From Caldilineaceae bacterium (GTDB taxonomy: Bacteria > Chloroflexota > Anaerolineae > Caldilineales > Caldilineaceae), in contig JAJEBF010000003.1 of NCBI GenBank assembly GCA_022824025.1, positions 62,001 to 126,000 on the forward strand: 64,000 nucleotides of DNA, in the 5' to 3' direction. Below are positions 36,094 to 44,004 of the stretch, piece after piece. A model generated the notes under the pieces. It saw only the letters and a program-made list of their open reading frames with translations, did no database searches and was not told the origin of the DNA. The position numbers were made by a program, and so were the translations under genes. Numbering within the stretch: position 1 is the stretch's first letter; every line of letters begins with the position of its first letter.

Positions 36094-36993
36094 TTAGGCC
36101 CCCTCAACCGGAAACTGCCCCAGACCGTACAGATAGATGTCCGGCTCCTCCGGCGGCGTCGCGCCGCTCTCTATCAGCGCCTGCATCGCGTTGGCCATCA
36201 CGGGGCCCAGATAGTGGGGGCAGCTGAAGTAAAAGTCAGCCATCGCATCCGGATTGTCCCCGACCCACTCATCCCTGCCCTCAGCGTGGTTCGAGATGAT
36301 GCCAACCGAGGCCAGCCGGACGCCGGCCTTGCGGAACACCGGCAGCTCATGCGCCAGCGTATGGCCTACCACATGCGCGCCCATGTCCGCGTAAACCTGG
36401 ATCTCCTTGGCCGTCTCAAATCGCCCCCACGCGGTGCAAACGTAGATCGCGTCTTCGTAAACGCCCACAAACTTCGGCTCCTTCTGCGCGGCTTCATAGA
36501 GAAGCTTGCTCATGATCGGACAGAAAGGATCCTTGAAGCGGGCGGAACGCTTCCGTCCGCCGAAAAAGGGCTGGTCCTCCTCCGGCCTGAAGAACAACAT
36601 GTAGTCGCTGTTGATCGTAATGCTCCACGGAGGCAGAGGCGCCCCCGGCTTGTCCGGCCGCTGTATCCCGCCAACCGATGCCTCGACCATGGCCCACTGT
36701 ACGCCCGCCTGCTCCAGCACCCAGCCCACCTGCTTGGCCGCCAGCCAGGGCGTGCGCGGCCGCGAACCCTGTCCGCCCCCATGGTCCCACATCCCGTGCA
36801 TCGCCGTTCGCCACACCGGCTGCTCCGCAATCTTTAGCAACTTGAATGGCGCCGACCGGCCATACGGCGTGTCGAAACCCTCAAAATAATCCGTCAGCTC
36901 GACGTTCGGCATCTCCAGGTCTTCGGGGAATCGCGCCCCCCACGTGCCGGAGCCCCCGATAAGAGCGTAATTCGCGCTTGGAATTGTCGTCAT
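36094..36993 (-). CDS. MTAP/PNP-like nucleoside phosphorylase
   Basis: A 299-residue protein with features of the purine nucleoside phosphorylase/methylthioadenosine phosphorylase superfamily: ALIGGSGTWGARFP at the start, FDTPYGRSAPFKL (phosphate-binding TPYG), a central EASVGGIQRPDKPG and C-terminal GHTLAHELPVFRKAG. It would split a nucleoside into base and sugar phosphate. The ATG at 36993 has AGGA 9 nt upstream. The similar protein upstream (37083-38069) and the ABC importer behind it form one minus-strand array. Residues for 6-oxo or 6-amino purines cannot be judged. Confidence 0.75.
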   Translation of the reverse strand: MTTIPSANYALIGGSGTWGARFPEDLEMPNVELTDYFEGFDTPYGRSAPFKLLKIAEQPVWRTAMHGMWDHGGGQGSRPRTPWLAAKQVGWVLEQAGVQWAMVEASVGGIQRPDKPGAPLPPWSITINSDYMLFFRPEEDQPFFGGRKRSARFKDPFCPIMSKLLYEAAQKEPKFVGVYEDAIYVCTAWGRFETAKEIQVYADMGAHVVGHTLAHELPVFRKAGVRLASVGIISNHAEGRDEWVGDNPDAMADFYFSCPHYLGPVMANAMQALIESGATPPEEPDIYLYGLGQFPVEGA

Positions 36994-37082
36994 AGGTCCG
37001 TTCCTGTGTGAATCTGATTGAAGAATGCCCGATCCGGCTTGACCGGCCTCCGCCCGCGCCGGTCGCCCCGAATTCGGGCCGG

Positions 37083-38069
37083 TCATTCAGGTTGCGTCAG
37101 TGATTGACTGAACACGGGCGGAGCCTCGGTCAGACTGGAGGTGCAGACGCAGCTGCTGCCGTCGGGAATCTCCAGTGTCGACAGCAGATCCAGTTCCAGC
37201 TCCAAGGCGATTTCCGGGAATACCTTCGTATAGAGATGATGAATCGTGCCCCGGATATTGTGTTCCGGCTCCAAGCCCTGGGCATAGTTGCTGACCATGT
37301 GGTAATACAGCACGTGGATGCCCAGGTAGCGGGCCAGGAGCGGATTCATACAGTCGCCGTGCAGGGTTGCAATCGGAGGCCGGTCCGGCTGCAGCTCTGA
37401 GGCGCTCTTTGAAACTGCCAGCCAGTGCAGGATATCGAAATCGGTCTCAAACGTGATCGACTCGGGCACGACCAGCGCCACGCGCGTGTCGGCCGGTGGG
37501 CGCACCCCGCGGATCTGGCCGCCTTCCACGTACGGCGCCAGCTTCGACTCCATAATTCCCTGTAGCTCAGGGCAGAACGGCTGCCCCAGCAGAAAATGGG
37601 ACTTTGACCACATGCTCTCGAACGGCGTTCCCGGCAGGCCCCGATGAATTGGACGCGTGTAAAAGCTCCACGGCAGAACAACGTCGCCAGGCCGGATCGC
37701 CTCCTCGCCCTGTCGCCAGTCGGCGATGCCCGACGTGCCCCCCACCAGCATTACCTTGATCCCCGCCTGCCACAGAACCCAGAAACTCTTCTCAAAGTTC
37801 AGGTGATAGAGAGAGTCCTCCCCGACAACCTCCCCATACGAGGGGATCCAGAGCACGTCTCGCCCAGTCGCGGTGACGAAGTGAACGACCAGCGGTGAGA
37901 GACCGTAAGGCGTTGCCAGCCGTTCCCGCCTCGCAACGCGCCATCCCTTCGCCTCCGCCCGCTCTACCACGCCGTCGACACCGTAGCCCCAGAGCGGGCT
38001 GCCGGTGAATGTAGCGAATTCGGCCCTGGGTCCGTCATACGTAACCGAATGATCGATGTTCATAGACAT
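37083..38069 (-). CDS. MTAP/PNP-like nucleoside phosphorylase paralog
   Basis: A 328-residue protein of the same superfamily as its neighbour, but divergent: FTGSPLWGYGVDG replaces the glycine-rich start, LATPYGLSPLVVHF retains the TPYG phosphate loop, and VMLVGGTSGIADWRQ corresponds to the central strand. The spacing and paired orientation suggest that the two enzymes act together or as a heteromer. It lies directly downstream of the importer permease. Confidence is lower because the active-site His/Asp are not clear. Confidence 0.65.
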   Translation of the reverse strand: MSMNIDHSVTYDGPRAEFATFTGSPLWGYGVDGVVERAEAKGWRVARRERLATPYGLSPLVVHFVTATGRDVLWIPSYGEVVGEDSLYHLNFEKSFWVLWQAGIKVMLVGGTSGIADWRQGEEAIRPGDVVLPWSFYTRPIHRGLPGTPFESMWSKSHFLLGQPFCPELQGIMESKLAPYVEGGQIRGVRPPADTRVALVVPESITFETDFDILHWLAVSKSASELQPDRPPIATLHGDCMNPLLARYLGIHVLYYHMVSNYAQGLEPEHNIRGTIHHLYTKVFPEIALELELDLLSTLEIPDGSSCVCTSSLTEAPPVFSQSLTQPE

Positions 38070-38112
38070 TCTTCCTCAACCCCACTCGAACTTTGCTTCG
38101 CCCCAACCGGCC

Positions 38113-38862
38113 TTAGGTCAGGTCCTCCACCTGCCAGCGGAACAGGTATTTCTCAATTGCTTTGACCAGAAGATAGGCCCCCACCGCAAGCGCGCTGGCC
38201 AGAATCGTTACGGCCCACACCCTGTCCGCCCGGTACTGCGACATTCCGCGTACGATCAAAGCGCCAAGGCCTTCGCGGGCAAATAGCCATTCGGCTACGA
38301 CCGCGCCAATAATACTGCCCGTGAATGCAATCTCGTGGGCGGCAATGTAGTAGGGTAGCGCGCTTGGCCACCTGATCTTGGTGAAAATCTCCCACTGGCT
38401 TGAGTCCAAAGTCTGCATCCGGTCCAGCATTACGGAGTCTGCCGACTTCAACCCTTTCGTGACATTTGCCAGAATCGGAAAGAATGTCACGAGCACCACA
38501 ATAATGATCTTGGGCATTGGCGTATCACCCAAGATGATAATCATGATCGTCGCGATGGTGACAAACGGTACGTTTTTTATGACGACAGTCCAAGGGACAG
38601 CCAGCGCCTCCAGCCAGGGCAGATAGAGAAAGGAAACTGACAGGGAAATAGCGATTACATTCGCGACCACATAGCCGGACAAAGCCGTAACGAGCGTGAT
38701 TCGGGTATGAAAAAGGAGATCCTGGTGTTCGGACAACATTATGTCCGCCACCATGTTGGGCGGTGGCAGCAGAAAGGAAGGCGCTTCTGTGATTCTAATC
38801 GTCAGCAACCAGATAATGGGCGCCGAAACGATCATGATTATGTAGGCGAGACGTTCATTCAC
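38113..38862 (-). CDS. ABC transporter permease, NitT/TauT (SsuC-like) type
   Basis: A 249-residue inner-membrane permease with about six helices. The EAA-type cytoplasmic loop KIRWPSALPYYIAAHEIAFTG contacts the ATPase. Family relatives move taurine, sulfonates, nitrate or thiamine precursors (pyrimidines). AGGGAG precedes the ATG. The ATPase gene ends 97 nt upstream. The adjacent phosphorylase genes make a nucleobase- or nucleoside-like substrate more likely than a sulfonate. Confidence 0.88.
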   Translation of the reverse strand: MNERLAYIIMIVSAPIIWLLTIRITEAPSFLLPPPNMVADIMLSEHQDLLFHTRITLVTALSGYVVANVIAISLSVSFLYLPWLEALAVPWTVVIKNVPFVTIATIMIIILGDTPMPKIIIVVLVTFFPILANVTKGLKSADSVMLDRMQTLDSSQWEIFTKIRWPSALPYYIAAHEIAFTGSIIGAVVAEWLFAREGLGALIVRGMSQYRADRVWAVTILASALAVGAYLLVKAIEKYLFRWQVEDLT

Positions 38863-38958
38863 GATTGCTCCCTTGAAGGAAATGACGAATAAACCGAAAA
38901 GGAATGGACAGTCAAGGCGGCTTCATCCCCCCCCAAAAAAACGAGGGTGGGTCGACCG

Positions 38959-39711
38959 TCAGTTACTCAATTCCACTGCCCGGTAGAGCGATGAACGCAC
39001 GCGCGCCACTTCGCGCAGGAAGTTGTCATCCGTGCGGAAGGCCCTCGACCGGGGCCGGGGCAACCCTATCTCGATGACTTCAGAGATCCTGCCTGGCCGG
39101 GCAGAGAGCACCACCACACGGTCCGACAAAATCGTTGCCTCCTCCACACTGTGCGTAACAAAGATCACCGTCTTGGATGAGCGACTCAATACGCCGCCCA
39201 GCCATTCACCCATCGATTCCCGCGTCAGCTCGTCCAGCGCGCCAAAGGGTTCATCCAGCAACAGTATGGCCGGATCATGGACGAGGGCCGCCGCGATATT
39301 TACCCGCTGCTGCATCCCGCCGGAGAGCTGGTGTGGGTAGTGATGGTGAAACTCGCCCAGCCCAAAATCGGTCAGCAAATCGCCCGGAGACAGTGCGCCG
39401 TCGCGACCTGTGATCTCCAGCGTCATTCCAACATTTCTCAGCGCGGTGCGGGACGCCAGCAAAGCCGGCCGCTGAAACGCAACACCGATCTGGTGCTCGC
39501 GGCAGGCATTCCTGGGCGTGTCGCCGTTCACCGCCACGCTGCCGGCGCTCGGCTCCTCCAGCCCCGCCGCAATCCGCAGCATCGTCGTCTTGCCGCAGCC
39601 CGACGGCCCAATCAGGGTGACAAACTCGCCGTCGTCGATGGTAAGGCTGACGTCATCCAGCGCCTCAACCTCGCCAAACTGTTTGCTGACCCGCGAAAAC
39701 TCGATAGTCAA
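38959..39711 (-). CDS. ABC transporter ATP-binding protein, NitT/TauT type
   Basis: A 250-residue ATPase. Walker A is GPSGCGKT at 35-42, the signature LSGGMQQR begins at 129, Walker B is ILLLDEP at 149-155, with D-loop GALD and switch His in FVTHSVEE. The start is TTG (39711), with a weak GAGAG ahead. It energises the permease at 38113; its stop is 97 nt before the permease start. The family partner is the lipoprotein encoded just upstream. Confidence 0.92.
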   Translation of the reverse strand: MTIEFSRVSKQFGEVEALDDVSLTIDDGEFVTLIGPSGCGKTTMLRIAAGLEEPSAGSVAVNGDTPRNACREHQIGVAFQRPALLASRTALRNVGMTLEITGRDGALSPGDLLTDFGLGEFHHHYPHQLSGGMQQRVNIAAALVHDPAILLLDEPFGALDELTRESMGEWLGGVLSRSSKTVIFVTHSVEEATILSDRVVVLSARPGRISEVIEIGLPRPRSRAFRTDDNFLREVARVRSSLYRAVELSN

Positions 39712-39735
39712 TTTCGCTCTCTTTCTCTTGTCCCA

Positions 39736-40884
39736 TCACTCGCACAGCGGCAGTTCTATCTGGTCATACCGGCTCATCGAGGCCACCTGTGTGTTCCAGC
39801 GCCCGGCAGACATATGTCCCAACGGCAGCTCATCAGCGTCAACGATGAGAGACTCCTGCAACTGGTACCGACGCAATGCCTGCTCCTCCGTCGTCGGAGC
39901 GTCAACGGCATACAGGACCGCGATTCGGGCTGAGTCTTCCGGGTGTTCGATGACATACTTCAGTCCCTGTAGGACAGCGGCCAGGTAACGGCGCACAAGG
40001 CCGGGACTTTCCTCGAGAGTTTCTCGCCGCACGACCATTACTTCCGAATAATCGTCCCAGCCCCACTCGCTGAACTGAAAGGCGACCCAGTTCATGTAAC
40101 CCTGCTCTTCCAGCAGCCGCGGTTCGTTGATAAGCCATGCGCCCGCATAGTCCACCTCGCCCGCAACCACAGGATCAGGCGTGTAGCCGGTCACGACACG
40201 CTCCACGTCCTCGGCGGATATCCCGTACTTCGCCGCTATGAACTCGAAAAAGTAGCCCTCTCCCTCGTGCAGGCCAACCGTCTTGCCGACGAAATCCTGC
40301 GGCGTCAGCGCCTTTTCGGAACGCTGACCGGGCGGCGTGTCATGGTCAAGTCCCAGCCAGATGTAAGGGCTGTGCTTGATCAATGCGCCAACTGCGACGA
40401 TATCCTCCCCCTCGGGGCCCAGGGCCAGCGCGGGAACCTGGCTCCCCCCGGCGCTGACGGCAAACTCCACGCCGCCGTCAATCAACGTCTGCAAGTTGCC
40501 TAGCCCCGATCCTCCCCGTACCAGTTCCACTTCCAGACAGACGTCCCTGAAATACCCCAGCTCCTGCGCATTGTACCAGGCAGCCCCGCCATCGTTCAGA
40601 ATCCAGGACATGCCAACCCTTACTTGATCCAGTCCATCGCATTCCATCGGTTCCCAGGCCGCGTCGACGTCGGGCAGGAGTTCATTGGTGAAGTAGCTTT
40701 CGGCAGCGTAGTTTTCTTCAACACAGGCCAAAGTTCGCTCGTACGCAACGTCATCTTCGGGGCTGTTCATCGCCTTCTGCCCAAGCTCACCTCCCTCGGC
40801 GGGAATGAGGAGCGGCCCAGCGCAGGCCCCCAGGAACAGAGGCAATGCAACGAGCAACCAAACAAACTGTCTATTGCACAACAC
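39736..40884 (-). CDS. ABC substrate-binding lipoprotein, NMT1/ThiY-like (copy 1)
   Basis: A 382-residue protein with a lipoprotein leader ending LFLGAC (Cys21). The start is GTG with GAAGG 8 nt upstream. It has the two-lobed NMT1-like pattern (VRVGMSWILNDGGAAWYNAQELGYF, then the GVEFAVSAGGSQVPAL and DYAGAWLINEPRLLEEQGY blocks). It is a clear paralog of the protein encoded next upstream, with long identical runs in the C-terminal half. It feeds the ATPase/permease behind it. The ligand lobe (YNAQELGYF) resembles pyrimidine or riboflavin binders. Confidence 0.88.
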   Translation of the reverse strand: MLCNRQFVWLLVALPLFLGACAGPLLIPAEGGELGQKAMNSPEDDVAYERTLACVEENYAAESYFTNELLPDVDAAWEPMECDGLDQVRVGMSWILNDGGAAWYNAQELGYFRDVCLEVELVRGGSGLGNLQTLIDGGVEFAVSAGGSQVPALALGPEGEDIVAVGALIKHSPYIWLGLDHDTPPGQRSEKALTPQDFVGKTVGLHEGEGYFFEFIAAKYGISAEDVERVVTGYTPDPVVAGEVDYAGAWLINEPRLLEEQGYMNWVAFQFSEWGWDDYSEVMVVRRETLEESPGLVRRYLAAVLQGLKYVIEHPEDSARIAVLYAVDAPTTEEQALRRYQLQESLIVDADELPLGHMSAGRWNTQVASMSRYDQIELPLCE

Positions 40885-40994
40885 TGTAGCCTTCCCTCCT
40901 GATGAGAAAAAAGTGGATGATCTCTATCGTCCTGCAGATTGCGGCGACCTTCTTCGATGCCCGCGTCCCCAAGACATCGCTGTCCAGTACGCTG

Positions 40995-41025
40995 CTGAGG
41001 ACAAGGACACGGTCCTTGTCCTCAG
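40995..41025. terminator. 14-bp perfect hairpin between two binding-protein genes
   Basis: The arm CTGAGGACAAGGAC (40995-41008), loop ACG, and its exact complement (41012-41025). It lies between the paralogous substrate-binding genes, 116 nt after the upstream gene's stop. No T-tract follows in the direction of transcription (minus), so it is more likely an mRNA stabiliser or attenuator that lowers expression of downstream genes. Confidence 0.6.
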
Positions 41026-41140
41026 CCTACCTTACCGAGATTCCCACCGCGGCCGCGCCAGATGACGGCTGCTCCCGGCGCGCAAGGTCAGCCGCATCAC
41101 TTACCCGCCAGATGGGAAAATGTGCCGCCAATCGCAAAAC

Positions 41141-42313
41141 CTATTTGCAGGCCTCCAACTCAAGCTGGTCATACTGAATCATCGAGGCCACCTGCATATT
41201 CCAGCGGTCAGCCGACATATGCGATACCGGCAGGTCGTCGCTGCCCAGCACCAGAGATTCCTGCAGCTCGAATCGGCGCAGCGCCTGCTCTTTGGTAAGC
41301 TGGGCGTCAACTCCGTAGATGACAGCGATCTCGGCCGATGCGTCGGGATTCTCCAGCAGATAGTTCAAGCCCTGCGTCTGGGCGGCGAGGAAACGGCGCA
41401 CAAGATCGGGATTCTCCTCGAGAGTTTCCCGCCTTACGACCGTGACATCGCCGTAGCCGTCCCAGCCCCAATCACTGAAGCGGAACGCGACCCAGTTCAT
41501 GAACCCTTGCTCCTCAAGCAGGCGCGGCTGGTTGACGATCCACGCGCCGATGTAGTCCATCGCGCCCATCAGAACCGGGTCCGGCGTAAAGCCGGCTGCC
41601 ATCAACTCGACCTGGTCAGGAGGAATGTCATACTTGTTGGACATGAAATTGAACAGGTAGTCGTCATTGCCTTGGATTCCAACCTTTGTGCCAATGAAGT
41701 CCTGCGGCGTCAACACTTTGTCAGAGCGCTGATCTTGTGGCGTGTCGGGATCCAGGCCCAACCAGATGTAAGGACTATGCTTGAGGAAGGTGCCAACTGC
41801 CACCACGTCCGCCGGGGTGGGGCTGGAAACGAGCGAAGGCACGCGGCTTCCGCCTGCAACAACCGCGATATCCACCGCGCCGCCCGCAAGCGTCTGCAAG
41901 TGGTCCACGCCCGGCCCGCCAGCGACAAGCTCAACCTCCAGGCAGACATCGGCGAAATAGCCCAGCTCAATCGCGTTGTACCACGGCGCCTCTTCGTCGT
42001 TCAGCACCCAGGGCATCCCCACCTTGATGCTGTCGACGCTGTCACATTCCATCGGCTCCCAGGCCGCGTCGGCCGCGGGCAAAAGCTCATTGGTGAAGTA
42101 GCTCTCGGCCGGGAAGTTCTCTTCGACGCAAGCCAGTATCTGTTCAAACTCGGCCTCGCTGCCGGCTTCGACGGCCTCTTCCGCCATCGGTTCTTCCTCA
42201 GCCGCCATCTGCTCTTCCTCGGAGGCCGGCGCAGCGGGCGCCTGCGCAACACACGCGCTCAGCATGAGCGCAAGCAGGGCGATCAGCGCCAGTGAAAATG
42301 TCGAGCGATTCAT
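41141..42313 (-). CDS. ABC substrate-binding lipoprotein, NMT1/ThiY-like (copy 2)
   Basis: A 390-residue lipoprotein, leader ALMLSAC with Cys21, followed by an Ala/Glu/Met-rich linker. The ATG at 42313 has GGAG 9 nt upstream; upstream codons to 42442 are open but carry no leader. It shares long near-identical stretches with copy 1 (GAWIVNQPRLLEEQG, MNWVAFRFSDWGW, VVRRETLEENPDLVRR, YDQLELEACK against YDQIELPLCE). The N-lobes differ more, so the copies may bind different ligands for the same membrane unit. It is the first gene of the importer array after the dioxygenase. Confidence 0.9.
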   Translation of the reverse strand: MNRSTFSLALIALLALMLSACVAQAPAAPASEEEQMAAEEEPMAEEAVEAGSEAEFEQILACVEENFPAESYFTNELLPAADAAWEPMECDSVDSIKVGMPWVLNDEEAPWYNAIELGYFADVCLEVELVAGGPGVDHLQTLAGGAVDIAVVAGGSRVPSLVSSPTPADVVAVGTFLKHSPYIWLGLDPDTPQDQRSDKVLTPQDFIGTKVGIQGNDDYLFNFMSNKYDIPPDQVELMAAGFTPDPVLMGAMDYIGAWIVNQPRLLEEQGFMNWVAFRFSDWGWDGYGDVTVVRRETLEENPDLVRRFLAAQTQGLNYLLENPDASAEIAVIYGVDAQLTKEQALRRFELQESLVLGSDDLPVSHMSADRWNMQVASMIQYDQLELEACK

Positions 42314-42425
42314 AGGTGACGTCTCCTTTGATTGGACTTGAACGTGTCGAACACAATACGATTTGAAAACAGCCCTAAGGGATTGGAAGCCATCAACAAG
42401 CAAACCTCGACCTCCCCTGCCCCGG

Positions 42426-43157
42426 CTATGCTGGATAGTCATCGCGGCGGAAGTAGGCGTTGTCCAGCGTTGCCTTGGTCGAAGTTACGTCGGCGGTCAC
42501 CCAGTGCGTGGCATACCCCCGGCGCCACCGGTCAGACTCGTTGCGATGCGACGTATGCAACGCCTCGCTGTGGTGAAAAACAACGCCCCCTTTCTTGACG
42601 AGGGCCAGCGACTCTCTCTGTAGATCGATGAGCTCAGGGGGCGGCACCAGGTTGTACGGTTCGCCGGGCACCGCTTCGTGAGCAATGATTCCCTCTTTGT
42701 GCGAGCCGTCAATGTAGCGCAGGCAGCCATTTTCCTCGCCGACGTCATCGAGAGCAATCCACGCCGTGATCACGTGGTCCCCTGGATCGCACTGGAAATA
42801 AAAGTTGTCCTGGTGGTAGGGTTTTGCCGACCCGAAATGGGGCGGCTTCATGAAGATCTGATCGCCCGACAGCAGCGGAGGCGCGCCGAGCAGTTCCGCC
42901 AGCATACGGGTCAACCGCTTGTCCAAAACGAACGCCTGGAATTCACTCCGCTTCAGAAACGGCCTGTCGATCTTGCGCGGCGCAATCTCACCGTCCGCAG
43001 ACTTGTCGACAACATAGTCGTCGCCTTCCCGGCTCAACTCTTCCTGACTCAAGTCGAGCGCGATCTGCGCAATCCTGTCGGCCTCTTCGCGGCTGAAGAC
43101 CCCTTCTGCGACGGCCCAGCCCTTCTCCCAGTAATGACGGAATGTTTCCGGTCGCAT
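42426..43157 (-). CDS. Phytanoyl-CoA dioxygenase (PhyH) family protein
   Basis: A 243-residue Fe(II)/2-oxoglutarate dioxygenase. The iron facial triad fits His115 and Asp117 (YHQDNFYF) and His201 (ALHTSHRN), and an Arg about 12 residues later (R213) can hold 2-oxoglutarate. It lies upstream of the importer genes on the same strand (112 nt), so it may hydroxylate or dealkylate the imported compound. Two other PhyH members appear in the plus-strand cluster. No signal peptide is seen. Confidence 0.88.
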   Translation of the reverse strand: MRPETFRHYWEKGWAVAEGVFSREEADRIAQIALDLSQEELSREGDDYVVDKSADGEIAPRKIDRPFLKRSEFQAFVLDKRLTRMLAELLGAPPLLSGDQIFMKPPHFGSAKPYHQDNFYFQCDPGDHVITAWIALDDVGEENGCLRYIDGSHKEGIIAHEAVPGEPYNLVPPPELIDLQRESLALVKKGGVVFHHSEALHTSHRNESDRWRRGYATHWVTADVTSTKATLDNAYFRRDDYPA

Positions 43158-44004
43158 GCCGACCTCCCTCGGAAGTGGAAGTATTCTTTAGTTGGGAACA
43201 CGCTTGCTTGGCCTCAATTATGCCACAATGTGACCTTCACTACCTGATCTCCCTGTCTTCGAAATCCAAATCCGGGCCAGCGCCGCGCTGCGCCCCATTC
43301 CTTGCCCGCAGCCCTTCCCTCTGGGCCTCTGCGCTCCCTCTACAGGCTTTGTGCCGACCACTCCGGGTAAACTCAATCCACCCAACCGGTTTCCACGTTC
43401 TACAGCCTTGCCTAAACGGATCAAACTGTCCCCTCCCCAGTCTGAGCGACTTCCACATCGGGGCCTGCAACCAGAGTGCGGCTCCAGGATTCAGTGTAAT
43501 CTCGCCGACGTAGCCTAACCCACGCCCCCGATCTTGGACTCCATCTCCCCCCCCCCAATTTTGGGCCTTTGACACCGGCACAAATATACATTAACATTGT
43601 GGCCGTCGCAGTGAATCCAAAGAGTGCACGGGTCGGCGCGGGCGTCCCGGTTGGCCTTCGGATGTACAGGCGATGTCCCTGTCTGCGGAACGCGTGACCC
43701 AACGCTCGCATACGATCCCATACAGTTGTGCCAAAATCGAATTCCATCCAGTCTTGCCGCAGGAATCTTTGCCTAGCCTTTCTTTAGCTTTGTCAGTTTC
43801 CCGCCGGAGTCGCTTTACTGTTGCTAGCCTCTTCGGCCTCCATTTTCCCGTGTCTGGCAATTGATGAAAGGAGGTAGCCAAGCAGGTAGAAGAAATCTGC
43901 TCGTGTCTCATAGGCGTAACTTCGGCTCCGCCACCCGGTAGAGTCAGGCAGGATTTCACTGCGTGCCGCAAATAGGCGCAAACACCAAGCAAGGAGCGAA
44001 CGAC
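43158..44004. other. Divergent intergenic region between two transporter loci
   Basis: About 850 nt between the PhyH gene (minus) and the oligopeptide-binding protein gene (plus). No credible gene is seen in either direction; open frames here have no ribosome site or family resemblance. It should hold the promoters of both arrays. It contains a short dispersed repeat at 43479-43510. Confidence 0.6.
43479..43510. repeat. Short dispersed intergenic repeat, copy 2
   Basis: CGGCTCCAGGATTCAGTG, continuing to GCCGACG, is a divergent copy of the sequence at 17272-17306. The conserved core is GGCTCCAGGATTC. Confidence 0.4.
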
